Assembly (NCBI RefSeq): GCF_001722485.1
Contig: NZ_LWGL01000002.1
Coordinates: 1 to 64,000, forward strand
Direction of reading: 5' to 3'
DNA: 64,000 bases
From: Cellulosimicrobium cellulans
GTDB lineage: Bacteria > Actinomycetota > Actinomycetes > Actinomycetales > Cellulomonadaceae
Made by a program: the position numbers and the translations under genes. The notes under the pieces were generated by a model. That model searched no databases. It had not been told where the DNA came from and was given only the letters and a program-made list of their open reading frames with translations. Shown piece after piece: positions 1-9,308 of the stretch; within the stretch, counting starts at the first letter, position 1, and every line of letters starts with the position of its first letter.

Positions 1-1182
1 CTCGACCCGGTCGAGGCCGACGCGCGCGAGCCGGTCGAGGCGCGCCGCGAAGCCGGCGGCGCCGTCGTCCGCGCCCGGCAGGAGGAGGCGCGCCACCAGG
101 AGCTCCAGGTGCAGCCGCGGGGACGTCGCGCCCGTCATCTCGGTCAGCGCCGCGTTGACGAGGTCCGCGGCGCGCGACAGCTCGGACACGCCGAGGTTCT
201 GCGCCTGCGTGCGCATGCGCGCGAGCTGGTCGGCGGGCTGGTCGCGCAGCACCGCGTCGGCCGCGTCACCCGACACGGCGATGACGATGAGGTCGCGCAG
301 CCGCTCCAGCACGTCCTCGACGAAGCGCCGCGGCTCGTGCCCCGTCGCGATCACCTGGTCGACGACGCGGAAGATGCTCGCGCCGTCGCGCGCCGCGAGC
401 GCGTCCACGACGTCGTCGAGCAGCGTGGAGTGCGTGTAGCCGAGCAGCGCGACGGCGCGCTCGTAGTCGACCGTGCCGTTCTCCGCCCCGGCGATGAGCT
501 GGTCCATGACGGACAGCGAGTCGCGGACGGACCCGCCGCCCGCGCGCGTGACGAGCGGGAAGACGCCCGAGCCGACCGTGACGCCCTCCGTGGCGCACAG
601 CTCCTCGAGGTACGGGCCGAGGACGTCCGGCGGGACGAGGCGGAACGGGTAGTGGTGCGTGCGCGAGCGGATGGTGCCGATGACCTTGTCGGGCTCCGTC
701 GTCGCGAACACGAACTTCACGTGCTCCGGCGGCTCCTCCACCGTCTTGAGCAGCGCGTTGAAGCCCGCGGGCGAGACCATGTGGGCCTCGTCGATGATGT
801 AGATCTTGAAGCGGTCGCGCGTGGGGGCGAACGTCGCGCGCTCGCGCAGGTCGCGCGCGTCGTCGACGCCGCCGTGCGACGCCGCGTCGATCTCGACGAC
901 GTCGAGGCTCCCCGGCCCGCCGCGCGCGAGCTCGACGCACGACGGGCACTCGCCGCACGGCGTGTCGATCGGGTTCTCGGGAGTGTTCTGCGCGCAGTTC
1001 AGCGTGCGCGCGAGGATGCGGGCACTCGTCGTCTTGCCGCAGCCGCGCGGCCCGGAGAAGAGGTAGGCGTGGCTCACCCTGCCGCTGCGCAGCGCCTGCA
1101 TGAGCGGCGCGGTCACGTGGTCCTGACCGATCACCTCGGCGAAGGTCTCGGGCCGGTAGCGGCGGTACAGGGCGGTGCTCAC
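1..1182 (-). CDS. dnaX: DNA polymerase III subunit gamma/tau, N-terminal part
   Basis: Clamp-loader ATPase subunit of the replicative polymerase. The 394 visible codons begin at a GTG (M-S-T-A-L-Y-R-R-Y-R-P) and carry the AAA+ core: Walker A GPRGCGKTTSAR near residue 45, then the zinc-module cysteines (LNC and CGECPSC). The 3' end lies outside the window. The start is supported by a TAGAGT -10-like hexamer (1190-1195 on the complement) 7 nt before the GTG, which suggests a leaderless mRNA. Having dnaX near the SRP RNA and a tRNA-Ser is a common actinobacterial arrangement. Identity is secure; only the C-terminal tau region is unseen. Confidence 0.97.
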   Translation of the reverse strand, partial: MSTALYRRYRPETFAEVIGQDHVTAPLMQALRSGRVSHAYLFSGPRGCGKTTSARILARTLNCAQNTPENPIDTPCGECPSCVELARGGPGSLDVVEIDAASHGGVDDARDLRERATFAPTRDRFKIYIIDEAHMVSPAGFNALLKTVEEPPEHVKFVFATTEPDKVIGTIRSRTHHYPFRLVPPDVLGPYLEELCATEGVTVGSGVFPLVTRAGGGSVRDSLSVMDQLIAGAENGTVDYERAVALLGYTHSTLLDDVVDALAARDGASIFRVVDQVIATGHEPRRFVEDVLERLRDLIVIAVSGDAADAVLRDQPADQLARMRTQAQNLGVSELSRAADLVNAALTEMTGATSPRLHLELLVARLLLPGADDGAAGFAARLDRLARVGLDRVE

Positions 1183-1263
1183 CCCGGCAACTCTAGACGC
1201 CGCGACCCACAGCGGACGATGCCGTCCCGGGGGCCGTGGACGACGGGTCCACGGCCCCGCGGG

Positions 1264-1926
1264 TCAGCGGTGCAGCGCCCGGCGCGCGAGCCGGTTGCCG
1301 AGCAGCTGCGCGAGCTGGACGATCGCGATGATGACCAGGACGGTGACGACCACGACCTCCCAGTTGTACCGCTGGTAGCCGTACCGCAGGGCGAAGTCAC
1401 CGAGGCCGCCGCCGCCGATGAGGCCGGCGATCGCCGACATGTCGAGCACCGCGATGAACAGGAACGTGTAGCCGAGGATCAGCGGCGCGAGGGCCTCGGG
1501 GACGAGCACCGTCGTGATGATCCGCCACGGCGACGCGCCCATCGCGCGCGCCGCCTCGACGACGCCCGGGTCGATGCCGACGAGGTTCTGCTCGACGATG
1601 CGCGACGTCCCGAACGCCGTCATGACCGACAGCGGGAAGATGAACGCCTCCGTGCCCAGCGTCGTGCCGACCACCTGCAGCGTGACCGGCCCGAGCAGCG
1701 TCACGAAGATGATGAACGGGATCGGCCGCACGACGTTGACCAGCAGGTTCAGCGTGCCGAACACCCACCGGTTGGCCAGCAGGTTCCCGGGCCGCGTCAC
1801 GTAGAGCGCGAGGCCGAGCGCGAGACCCGCGAGGCCGCCCGTGAGCAGCGCCACGGTGACCATCTGCAGCGTCTGGCCGAACGACTCCCACAGGATCGGC
1901 CACAGGGTCGACCAGTCGCGGTTCAT
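1264..1926 (-). CDS. metI: Methionine ABC transporter permease MetI
   Basis: Membrane subunit of the D/L-methionine importer. 220 aa, the usual MetI length, with about five hydrophobic segments and the binding-protein-dependent EAA loop (EAARAMGASPWRI) that docks on the ATPase. Its ATG shares one base with the metN stop (TGATG), so the two are translationally coupled. It is the last gene of the metQ-metN-metI operon. The substrate is inferred from the MetN/MetQ partners. Confidence 0.94.
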   Translation of the reverse strand: MNRDWSTLWPILWESFGQTLQMVTVALLTGGLAGLALGLALYVTRPGNLLANRWVFGTLNLLVNVVRPIPFIIFVTLLGPVTLQVVGTTLGTEAFIFPLSVMTAFGTSRIVEQNLVGIDPGVVEAARAMGASPWRIITTVLVPEALAPLILGYTFLFIAVLDMSAIAGLIGGGGLGDFALRYGYQRYNWEVVVVTVLVIIAIVQLAQLLGNRLARRALHR

Positions 1927-3125
1927 CACAGGCCTCCCGGCATGCCGTGGCGGTAGATGGTCTCGTTGCCGTGCTGCAGCGCGTCCCGTGCACCCCGCTC
2001 GGCCGCACGGGCGGTACCGCCCGGCGCCGTGCGCAGCACGCGCGGGTCGTCGAGCGGGTGTGCGGCCGTGCCGAGGTCCACGACGTCGGCGTGCTCGGCG
2101 AGCGCGGCGAGGAACGGCGCGACGCGGTCCTCGGTGGCGACGAGCTCGACCGTGAGCGACCCGAACGGGCGGTCGCCGACCTCGCTGATGCCGCCGAAGA
2201 CGACGGCGCCGTCCACCTGGTGCTCGCGCAGGAGGCGGAACAGCTCGGTGCCCGTGCTCGCGCCCTCGCGCACCCCGACCGTGACGAGCCGGCCGGGGTG
2301 GCGCTCGCGCAGGCGCGCGAGCGCGTCGGGCGAGGGGCGGTCGTGCAGGGCCGTCCCGACGAACCGCTGGGACGCGTCGGCCCGCGGCGCGGAGAAGACG
2401 TCGTAGACGTCGCCGACCTCGACGACCTTCCCGTGCTCCATGACCGCGACGCGGTGGCACGTCGAGCGCACGACGTCCATCTCGTGCGTGATGACGACGA
2501 TGGTGATCCCGAGCTCGGCGTTGACGCGCCGCAGGAGCGCGAGCACCTCGCGCGTCGTCTCCGGGTCGAGGGCGGACGTCGCCTCGTCGGCGAGCAGGAT
2601 CGTCGGCGAGGCCGCGAGCGCGCGGGCGATGCCGACGCGCTGCTTCTGCCCGCCCGAGAGCTGCGACGGGTAGGCCCTGGCCTTGTCGGCGAGCCCGACG
2701 AAGTCGAGCAGCTCGGCGACCCGCCGCTCGCGGTCGGCGCGCTTCCACCGGGCGACGCGCAGCGGGTAGCCGACGTTGCCCGCGACGGTCCGGGACGACA
2801 GCAGGTTGAACTGCTGGAAGATCATCCCGATGCGCGAGCGCACGTCGCGCAGACGGCGCTCGGGCAGGCCCGTGATGGTCTCGCCGTCGACGACGACGTC
2901 GCCCTCGGTCGCGGTCTCGAGCGCGTTGATGAGCCGGACGAGCGTCGACTTCCCCGCGCCGGAGTAGCCGATGACGCCGAAGATCTCGCCGCTGCGCACG
3001 GTCAGCGACACGTCGTCGACCGCGCGGACGGCGCGCGCGCCCTCGCCGAACACCTTCGACACCCCGCGCAGCTCGATCGCCGGGCGGGCGTCGGCCCCGG
3101 CGGGGCGCGCGTCGTCGTCCGTCAT
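1926..3125 (-). CDS. metN: Methionine ABC transporter ATP-binding protein MetN
   Basis: ATPase of the methionine importer, 399 aa. Visible motifs are Walker A GYSGAGKST, signature LSGGQKQR and Walker B ILLADEATSALDP. A C-terminal extension of roughly 90 residues matches the NIL domain that binds methionine and inhibits transport in MetN proteins. The start is the ATG 29 bp after the metQ stop; longer in-frame extensions overlap metQ. It overlaps metI by one base. The NIL domain supports methionine rather than another NlpA-type substrate. Confidence 0.96.
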   Translation of the reverse strand: MTDDDARPAGADARPAIELRGVSKVFGEGARAVRAVDDVSLTVRSGEIFGVIGYSGAGKSTLVRLINALETATEGDVVVDGETITGLPERRLRDVRSRIGMIFQQFNLLSSRTVAGNVGYPLRVARWKRADRERRVAELLDFVGLADKARAYPSQLSGGQKQRVGIARALAASPTILLADEATSALDPETTREVLALLRRVNAELGITIVVITHEMDVVRSTCHRVAVMEHGKVVEVGDVYDVFSAPRADASQRFVGTALHDRPSPDALARLRERHPGRLVTVGVREGASTGTELFRLLREHQVDGAVVFGGISEVGDRPFGSLTVELVATEDRVAPFLAALAEHADVVDLGTAAHPLDDPRVLRTAPGGTARAAERGARDALQHGNETIYRHGMPGGL

Positions 3126-3154
3126 GCCGTCCGTCCTCTCGTGGTGCGCCCGGC

Positions 3155-4057
3155 TCAGGACTCGCCGCGCAGGTCCGCCTCGATGCCCGCGAGGATCTCC
3201 TGCAGCTCCTCGGCGGAGTTGTCCTTGATGACGGCGGTCCCGCCGGACGCCTGCTCCTCGGCCTCGACGACCTCGGGCGAGTGCGAGATCTCGACGAGCT
3301 TGGCGAGGTCCTCGTCGTCGGCGTCCTCGGCGCGCGCGACCCACACGTTGATGTAGGGCTTGGCGGCGTCGGAGTCGGGGTCGTCCTCGAACAGCGCGTC
3401 CTCGGGGGTGAGGCCGGCGTCCTCGACGAAGTCGTTGTTGATGATCGACGCGTCGACGGACTGAAGCTGGATCGGCGTCTGCTCGGCCGCGACCGGCGTG
3501 ACGGTGACCTTGGACGACGGCAGCACGTCCGCCTCGGTGGACAGCGAGCTGCCCCCGTCCTTCAGCTCCACGAGCCCGGCCTCCTGGAGGACGAGGAGCG
3601 AGCGCGCGAGGTTCGTCGGGTCGTTGGGGATCGCGACCTGGCCGCCCTCGGGGATGGCGTCGAGCGAGTCGTGCTTCGTGGAGTACAGCGCGAGCGGGTA
3701 GACGGCGGTCGCGCCGATGGGCTGCAGGTCCTCGCCGGAGTCCACGTTGTAGCCCGCGAGGAACTGCAGGTGCTGGAACTGGTTGACGTCGAGCTCGCCC
3801 TGCGACACGGCGGGGTTGGCCTGCGTGTAGTCCTGGAGGTCGACGAGCTCGATGTCGAGCCCCTCCGCCTCGGCCTGCTCGCTGAACACGGCCCACTTGT
3901 CGTCGGACGCGCCGACGACGCCGATGCGGATGGGGCCGTCCTCCTCGCCGGAGCCGGAGTCCGTGCCGGTGTCACCACCGCCGCACGCGGTGAGGGTCAG
4001 GGCGGCCGTCGCGGCGATCGCGGCCCAGGTGAGGCGGGTGCGAGGGGTCGAGGACAT
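3155..4057 (-). CDS. metQ: Methionine ABC transporter substrate-binding lipoprotein MetQ
   Basis: Extracytoplasmic methionine-binding protein of the NlpA family, 300 aa. The N-terminus has a signal sequence ending in a lipobox (LTLTAC, Cys about residue 25) followed by a Gly/Ser/Asp-rich linker, then the NlpA fold (GVVGASDDKW, FLAGYNV, IPNDPTN). The chosen ATG has a GGAAGGAA ribosome site 6-8 nt upstream; the longer frame has no signal peptide at its front. It is the first gene of the metQNI operon. A 200-nt leader with a Cys-rich small ORF (4247-4348) precedes it, so regulation by sulfur amino acid supply is likely. Confidence 0.95.
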   Translation of the reverse strand: MSSTPRTRLTWAAIAATAALTLTACGGGDTGTDSGSGEEDGPIRIGVVGASDDKWAVFSEQAEAEGLDIELVDLQDYTQANPAVSQGELDVNQFQHLQFLAGYNVDSGEDLQPIGATAVYPLALYSTKHDSLDAIPEGGQVAIPNDPTNLARSLLVLQEAGLVELKDGGSSLSTEADVLPSSKVTVTPVAAEQTPIQLQSVDASIINNDFVEDAGLTPEDALFEDDPDSDAAKPYINVWVARAEDADDEDLAKLVEISHSPEVVEAEEQASGGTAVIKDNSAEELQEILAGIEADLRGES

Positions 4058-4246
4058 GGGTGGTTCCTTCCGGAAGGCGGTCGCGCGGGTCGCACGGCCG
4101 GGCGCAGGGCGGACCTGCGGCTCGTGAGCGGTGTTCGGGGGCGCTTCCGGCGGGCCATCAGCCACGCGGCGAGCAGGAGAGGAGCGGCCCGTCGGACGGC
4201 GGGCGGGGCTCGGAGGTGCAGGCGGAGCCTGCGGGGCACGACGGCG

Positions 4247-4348
4247 TCAGCAGCCGCACATTCGCCCGGTGAGGTCGCCGCGACAGCACGGCAGGCCGGC
4301 GCAGGACGCTGCGCGCGGGTCCGCGGTGGCGGGCGAGTACCGGGTCAT
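4247..4348 (-). CDS. Cys-rich leader peptide upstream of metQNI (candidate attenuator uORF)
   Basis: 33-codon ORF starting M-T-R-Y-S-P with five cysteines in its second half (CAGLPCC then MCGC at the stop). A CATCAT -10-like hexamer ends 7 nt before the ATG and TTGGCG sits 19 nt further upstream, so the message is probably leaderless. After the stop the leader contains GC hairpins (a GCAGGC/GCCTGC pair among them) before metQ. Cys-rich leaderless ORFs upstream of sulfur genes act as cysteine-responsive attenuators in mycobacteria; this ORF fits that pattern by position and composition. Function is inferred, and no family match was tested. Confidence 0.55.
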   Translation of the reverse strand: MTRYSPATADPRAASCAGLPCCRGDLTGRMCGC

Positions 4349-4474
4349 GGCGACCATGATGGGCACGCGGACGGCGTCGGCGCCAATCAACACGCCGGAA
4401 TGTCCATCATCCGGACGGAAATGTGTTCGCATCGCGGGACACGGCGCTTGGCGACAAGGTCCGGAGACGCAAAG

Positions 4475-4562
4475 GACCCCTCGCGCACCCACCAGAGCTC
4501 ACCTACCCTTGCTGCCTTCCGGCCCTGGGGGAGTTCGGCGAGATGATGCCGCACGAGGGGTC
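4475..4562 (-). ncRNA. ffs: Signal recognition particle RNA, small bacterial type
   Basis: On the minus strand the apical loop GGGCCGGAAGGCAGCAAGGG carries the conserved GGAAG/AGCA internal loops of SRP RNA helix 8, which bind Ffh. The ends pair as GACCCCTCG with CGAGGGGTC. About 88 nt, lying between dnaX/met and tRNA-Ser as in many actinobacteria. End positions are estimated from the terminal stem. Confidence 0.93.
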
Positions 4563-4694
4563 TGCACCCAGCCTAGCCCAGGACCCCGGCGCGCTCGAAA
4601 CCCGCAGCCCGCAGTCGCGATTCGGCCAGGGCAGCGCGGTCTTGTATCCTCGTTGCGCTACCCCCGGTCACCGATCGCGACTGGTGGTGCACCA

Positions 4695-4780
4695 GGAGGA
4701 TTCGCCTAGTGGCCTATGGCGCACGCTTGGAAAGCGTGTTGGGTTAACAGCCCTCGGGGGTTCGAATCCCCCATCCTCCG
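4695..4780 (+). tRNA. tRNA-Ser (anticodon GGA)
   Basis: Acceptor stem GGAGGAT/ATCCTCC, anticodon stem CACGC/GCGTG with loop TTGGAAA (anticodon GGA at 4729-4731), a long class II variable arm, and the T-loop GTTCGAATC. The discriminator is G; CCA is not encoded. Confidence 0.98.
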
Positions 4781-4786
4781 CAGTCC

Positions 4787-4816
4787 GAAGGGCTCGTCGC
4801 GTGCGGCGAGCCCTTC
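4787..4816 (+). terminator. Terminator hairpin after tRNA-Ser(GGA)
   Basis: Perfect 10-bp arms GAAGGGCTCG and CGAGCCCTTC with a 10-nt loop begin 6 nt after the tRNA. There is no clear U-tract, as is common in GC-rich actinobacteria. Confidence 0.75.
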
Positions 4817-5039
4817 GTCGTCCGCGAGCTCGGGCGCCGCGCGGTCGCGGCACCCGCCGCTGAGGCCCGCCACACAGGTGCGACGGGCCTCGCGGGCGTC
4901 CCGACGGTCCGACGCGCCGGGACACGTGCGCCGGCGGTGCCGCCGACGACCACCTACCAGCCTACGACCCGCAGGCCCTGCGCGGCAGTGGTCGACCCGC
5001 CCCAGTGTGTCGATTTCCTCCTCCCTCTGGCGCAAACGC

Positions 5040-5073
5040 TGAACGCGCGTTTAGCATGCTGAACATGCGTTCA
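5040..5073 (+). promoter_or_regulatory. Tandem TetR operator overlapping the regulator's start
   Basis: Two 14-bp near-palindromes 20 bp apart: TGAACGCGCGTTTA (5040-5053) and TGAACATGCGTTCA (5060-5073). They flank a TAGCAT -10-like hexamer (5052-5057), and the second contains the ATG at 5065. This suggests autorepression by the TetR protein encoded here. Confidence 0.6.
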
Positions 5074-5763
5074 ACGAACGAGGGCGCCCCGGGGCGCAGC
5101 GGCCCTCCCGAGGACCTCACGACGCGTGCGCGGATCCGCGACGCCGCGATCCTGCGCTTCGCGCGCGAGGGCTTCGGGGCGTCGGTGCGCGCGATCGCCG
5201 CCGACGCCGGGGTGAGCCCGGCGCTCGTGCTGCACCACTTCGGGTCCAAGGACGGCCTGCGCGCCGCGTGCGACGAGCACGTGCTCGCCACGGTGCGCTC
5301 CGGCAAGCGCGACGTCATGGCCGACGCGGCGGACCTGTCCTCGCCCATGGCCACCTGGTTCACCCAGGTCGAGCAGTTCGCGCCCGCCGTCGGCTACGCC
5401 CTCCGCAGCCTCCAGGCCGGCGGCTCGCTCGCGCGCGAGTTCGTCGACCACCTCGCGGCCGACGCCGTCGGGTACGTCCGCGAGGCCGTCGCCGCGGGCG
5501 TCCTCGTCCCGAGCCGTGACGAGGAGGCCCGGGCCCGCTACCTCGTGCTCAGCTCGATGGGTGCCCTGCTGCTCTCCCTGACGCTGGACCCGCCCGACGA
5601 CCCCGACGACCTCGCGGGCGCGACGCGCCGCTACGTCGACTCCGTCGCGCTCCCGGCCCTCGAGGTCTACACCGAGGGGCTCCTGACCTCCCGCCGGCTG
5701 CTCGACGAGTACCTGCTCTACGTCGGCGACCCGCCGCACGACCAGGACGCCGCCACCGCGTGA
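5065..5763 (+). CDS. TetR-family transcriptional regulator
   Basis: 232-aa one-component repressor. The N-terminal helix-turn-helix ([18 protein letters not shown], then [16 protein letters not shown] and the GSKDGLRAA recognition end) is typical TetR; the C-terminal ligand-binding half is not family-specific. I chose ATG 5065 because it lies 7 nt after a TAGCAT -10-like box; ATG 5056 and the longer 5005 start have no ribosome site. It is followed 56 bp later by an ABC exporter pair, so it probably controls drug or lipid efflux together with its own synthesis through the operator at 5040-5073. Confidence 0.88.
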   Translation: MRSTNEGAPGRSGPPEDLTTRARIRDAAILRFAREGFGASVRAIAADAGVSPALVLHHFGSKDGLRAACDEHVLATVRSGKRDVMADAADLSSPMATWFTQVEQFAPAVGYALRSLQAGGSLAREFVDHLAADAVGYVREAVAAGVLVPSRDEEARARYLVLSSMGALLLSLTLDPPDDPDDLAGATRRYVDSVALPALEVYTEGLLTSRRLLDEYLLYVGDPPHDQDAATA

Positions 5764-5819
5764 CCGGCGCGCGTCCCTCGGCACGGACCTTCCCTGCGGA
5801 CGAGAGACGAGACACGACC

Positions 5820-6791
5820 ATGACCACCACCAGCACCACGAGAAGCACGACCCGAGGGCACGACGGCGTCCCCGCCGTCGAGGTCCACGACCTGCACAAG
5901 CGCTTCGGCGCCGTCACCGCCCTGGACGGCCTCGACCTGACCGTGCGCCGGGGCGAGGTCGCCGGCTTCCTCGGACCCAACGGGGCCGGGAAGTCCACGA
6001 CGATCCGCGTCCTGCTCGGCCTGCTGCGCGCCGACTCCGGCTCGGTGCGCCTGCTCGGGGGCGACCCCTGGGCGGACGCCGTCGCCCTCCACCGCCGCCT
6101 CGCGTACGTCCCCGGCGACGTCACCCTCTGGCCCAACCTCACGGGCGGGGAGGCGATCGACCTGCTGACCCGGCTGCGCGGCGCCGTCGACCCGGCCCGG
6201 AAGAAGCTCCTGCTCGAGCGGTTCGAGCTCGACCCCACGAAGAAGGCCCGCACCTACTCCAAGGGCAACCGGCAGAAGGTCGCCCTGGTCGCCGCGCTCG
6301 CGTCCGACGTCGAGCTGCTCGTGCTCGACGAGCCGACCTCCGGACTCGACCCGCTCATGGAGGCGGTGTTCACGGAGTGCGTGCGCGAGGTCGTCGCGGA
6401 GGGCCGGTCGGTCCTGCTGTCGAGCCACATCCTCGCCGAGGTCGAGAAGCTGTGCGACACCGTGACGATCATCCGCGCCGGCCGTGCCGTGCAGTCGGGC
6501 ACGCTCGAGGAGCTGCGCCACCTCACGCGCTCGTCGGTCACGGTCGTCACCGCGCAGGACCCGAGCGGCCTGGGCGCGGTCGACGGCGTGCACGACCTCG
6601 TCGTCGAGCGCACCGCCGACGGCCCGCGCGCGCGCTTCGCCGTCGAGAACGACCGCATGCAGGCGCTCGTCGCGGCGCTCGGCGGCTACGACGTCCGCTC
6701 GCTGCACGTCGCGCCGCCGTCGCTCGAGGAGCTGTTCATGCGCCACTACGGCGACGAGGTCGCCCACCTCGACCGGGCGGGTGCGCTGTGA
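5820..6791 (+). CDS. ABC transporter ATP-binding protein (drug/polyketide exporter type)
   Basis: 323-aa ATPase. Walker [10 protein letters not shown], an atypical signature YSKGNRQKV in place of LSGGQ, Walker [14 protein letters not shown], and a C-terminal DrrA-like extension. The ATG at 5820 is preferred over the in-frame GTG at 5760, which overlaps the tetR stop. Its stop overlaps the permease start (GTGA). The partner is a large COG3559-type permease, so the pair likely exports antibiotics or lipids under TetR control. Substrate unknown. Confidence 0.92.
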   Translation: MTTTSTTRSTTRGHDGVPAVEVHDLHKRFGAVTALDGLDLTVRRGEVAGFLGPNGAGKSTTIRVLLGLLRADSGSVRLLGGDPWADAVALHRRLAYVPGDVTLWPNLTGGEAIDLLTRLRGAVDPARKKLLLERFELDPTKKARTYSKGNRQKVALVAALASDVELLVLDEPTSGLDPLMEAVFTECVREVVAEGRSVLLSSHILAEVEKLCDTVTIIRAGRAVQSGTLEELRHLTRSSVTVVTAQDPSGLGAVDGVHDLVVERTADGPRARFAVENDRMQALVAALGGYDVRSLHVAPPSLEELFMRHYGDEVAHLDRAGAL

Positions 6792-8446
6792 GCACCGCGA
6801 CCGCGACGCCCGTCGCGCCGCCGCGCCGCGACGAGCGGGCCGGCGGCACGCTGACCGCCACCGGGACGCTGCTGCGCTTCGCGCTGCGGCGCGACCGCGT
6901 GCGGACCGCGGTGTGGGCCGCGTCCGTCGCGCTGCTGTTCCTCTACGCCGCGACGGCGCTCGACGCGGTCTACCCGACCGCCGCCGACCGCCAGGTCCGC
7001 GCGCAGCTCGTGTCGAGCCCCGCGGCGATCATGATGTCGGGGCCCGGCTACGGGCTCGACGACTACACGCTCGGCGCGATGGTCGCGAACGAGTTCACGC
7101 TCTGGGCGATGGTCGCGGTCGCGATCATGAACGTCCTGCTCGTCGTGCGGCACACGCGCGCGGAGGAGGAGTCGGGGCGGTCGGAGCTCGTCCGGGCCGG
7201 CGTCGTCGGACGCCACGCCCCCGCGACGGCGGCCCTCCTGCTCGCCGTGGTCGCGGACCTGCTCATCGCCGTGCTGAGCGGCTCCGTGCTCGTCGCGGCG
7301 GGGCTCGCGGCCGTCGACTCGTTCGCGCTCGGGCTCGCTGTCGGCGTCACCGGCCTCGTGTTCGCGGCGGTCGCGGTCGTCACGAGCCAGCTCACCGCGC
7401 ACGGCCGGACGGCGTCCGGCCTCGCGCTGGCCGTCCTCGGGGCGGCCTACCTGCTGCGCGCGGTCGGCGACGTCGAGCAGCTCCACGGGAGCTGGGTCTC
7501 GTGGCTGTCGCCCATCGCGTGGGGACAGCAGATCCGCGCCTTCGTCGACCTGCGGTGGTGGCCGCTCGCTCTCTCTCTCGCGCTCGTCGTGCTGCTGCTC
7601 CTCGCCGGGTCCGCGCTCGCCGCCCGGCGCGACGTCGGCGCGGGCCTGCTCCCGCCGCGCCGGGGCCGCGCGGACGCGGCCGCGAGCCTGCGCGGGCCGT
7701 TCGCGCTCGCGTGGCGCCAGCAGCGCGGCTCCGTGCTCGCCTGGGGCGTCGGCATCGGGCTCATGGCGTACGCGTCCGGGACGTTCGCCGACTCGGTGAG
7801 CGAGATGGTCGACGAGCTCGCGGCGACCAACCCCGCGATCCTCGAGCTGTTCGGCGAGGCCGACATGGTCGCCGGGTTCGTCGGCGTCATGACGGTGTTC
7901 CTCGCGCTCGCCGTGGGCGGGTTCGCGGTCGCGTCCGCACTGCGAGTGCGTGCCGAGGAGACGAGCGGGCGCGCCGAACCCGTCCTCGCGACGGCGACGA
8001 GCCGGGCCGGGTGGCTCGGTGGCCAGCTCGCCGTGACCGCGCTCGGCGCCCTCGTGCTGCTGCTCGTCGCCGGGCTCGCGCTCGGGCTGGGGGCGCTGTC
8101 GGTCGGCGTGAGCGACCCCGGGCTCGGCGAGTACGTGCTCGCGGCGCTCGCGTACTCCCCTGCCGTCCTCGCGCTGGTCGGCGTGGTGTGGCTGTTCCTC
8201 GGGTGGCGGCCCGGGCTCGTGGGGCTGGCGTGGGTCGTGCTCGCCTGGGCGTTCGTCGTCGGGATGTTCGGCGGGCTGCTCGACCTGCCGGACGCCGTCA
8301 TGGGCCTCTCGCCCTACTGGCACGTGCCCCAGCTCCCGGCGGACCAGGTCGACGGCACGGGCCTCGCCGCGCTGTCGGCCGTGGCGGTCGCGCTGCTCGC
8401 CCTCGGGTTCGCGGGTTTCCGACGCCGGGACGTCACCTCGTCCTGA
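6788..8446 (+). CDS. ABC exporter permease, polyketide-antibiotic exporter (TnrB3-like)
   Basis: 552-aa integral membrane protein with about 12 hydrophobic segments arranged as two similar halves; cytoplasmic stretches [17 protein letters not shown] and [18 protein letters not shown] are the repeated motif of COG3559 permeases. GTG start within the GTGA overlap with the ATPase stop ensures coupling. A strong hairpin follows the gene (8474-8499). With the preceding ATPase and TetR it makes a self-contained efflux operon. Function is by family; the substrate cannot be deduced. Confidence 0.9.
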   Translation: MSTATATPVAPPRRDERAGGTLTATGTLLRFALRRDRVRTAVWAASVALLFLYAATALDAVYPTAADRQVRAQLVSSPAAIMMSGPGYGLDDYTLGAMVANEFTLWAMVAVAIMNVLLVVRHTRAEEESGRSELVRAGVVGRHAPATAALLLAVVADLLIAVLSGSVLVAAGLAAVDSFALGLAVGVTGLVFAAVAVVTSQLTAHGRTASGLALAVLGAAYLLRAVGDVEQLHGSWVSWLSPIAWGQQIRAFVDLRWWPLALSLALVVLLLLAGSALAARRDVGAGLLPPRRGRADAAASLRGPFALAWRQQRGSVLAWGVGIGLMAYASGTFADSVSEMVDELAATNPAILELFGEADMVAGFVGVMTVFLALAVGGFAVASALRVRAEETSGRAEPVLATATSRAGWLGGQLAVTALGALVLLLVAGLALGLGALSVGVSDPGLGEYVLAALAYSPAVLALVGVVWLFLGWRPGLVGLAWVVLAWAFVVGMFGGLLDLPDAVMGLSPYWHVPQLPADQVDGTGLAALSAVAVALLALGFAGFRRRDVTSS

Positions 8447-8473
8447 CGTCCGCCCCAGGCCACACGTGGAGCG

Positions 8474-8499
8474 GGGCCCCGGTCGTCGACCCGGGGCCC
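8474..8499. terminator. Bidirectional terminator between convergent ABC operons
   Basis: 9-bp arms GGGCCCCGG and CCGGGGCCC with an 8-nt loop, located between the stops of two convergent operons (8446 and 8544). Confidence 0.8.
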
Positions 8500-8543
8500 T
8501 GCTCGTGGTGCGTGCGCCGTCGCGGGGGGCGGCGCGGCTCGGC

Positions 8544-9308
8544 TCAGCTAATCTTGCGGCGGTAGACGGCGACCGCGCCGGCGTAGGCGGCGAGGAGGAT
8601 GCCGACGAGCCAGCCGAGGGCGACCCAGATGTCGGTGCCGACGGGCTGCTGGGCGAACAGGGCGCGGACCGTGTCGACGACGGCCGTCACCGGCTGGTTC
8701 TCGGCGAACCAGGCGACCGGTCCCGGCATGGAGTCGGTGGGCACGAACGCCGAGCTGATGAACGGCAGGAAGATCAGCGGGTAGCTGAACGCGCTCGCGC
8801 CGTCGACCGTCTTGGCGGACAGGCCCGCGATGACCGCGATCCAGGTCAGCGCGAGCGTGAACAGCACGAGGATGCCGAGCACGGCGAGCCAGGCGCCCAC
8901 GGACGCCCCGGTGCGGAAGCCCATGAGGATCGCCACCCCGACGACGATCGTCACCGAGGCGAGGGTCGCGACCAGCGAGGTGAGCACGTGCGCCCACAGC
9001 ACGCTCGACCGGGCGATCGGCATCGACTGGAAGCGCTCGAAGATCCCGCCCTGCAGGTCGAGGAACAGCCGGTAGGCGGTGTACGCGACGCCGGAGGCGA
9101 TGGTGATGAGCAGGATGCCGGGCAGCATGTAGTCGACGTAGGACTCCGCGGACCCGGTGTCGATCGCCCCGCCGAGCACGTAGACGAACAGCAGCATGAG
9201 CGCGATCGGCGTGACGGCGGTGGTGATGATGGTGTCGGGGCTGCGCAGGACGTGACGCAGCGAGCGCTGGGTCAGGGCGCCGGTGTCGGCCAGGACGTGG
9301 GTGGTCAT
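8544..9308 (-). CDS. ABC-2 type permease, DrrB family
   Basis: 254-aa permease with six predicted membrane segments and the ABC-2 motif region (LQGGIFERFQSMPIARSS). It closely follows the daunorubicin-resistance DrrB layout. Its ATG overlaps the ATPase stop (ATGA). It is the last gene of the RHH-DUF4097-DrrA-DrrB group. Export of a hydrophobic compound or lipid is the family role; nothing here names the substrate. Confidence 0.9.
   Translation of the reverse strand: MTTHVLADTGALTQRSLRHVLRSPDTIITTAVTPIALMLLFVYVLGGAIDTGSAESYVDYMLPGILLITIASGVAYTAYRLFLDLQGGIFERFQSMPIARSSVLWAHVLTSLVATLASVTIVVGVAILMGFRTGASVGAWLAVLGILVLFTLALTWIAVIAGLSAKTVDGASAFSYPLIFLPFISSAFVPTDSMPGPVAWFAENQPVTAVVDTVRALFAQQPVGTDIWVALGWLVGILLAAYAGAVAVYRRKIS

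Noticed and set aside
4058-4474. SAM riboswitch before metQ
   Set aside because: I could not match the conserved cores of SAM-I, SAM-II or SAM-IV on the minus strand; the Cys-rich ORF explains the leader better.
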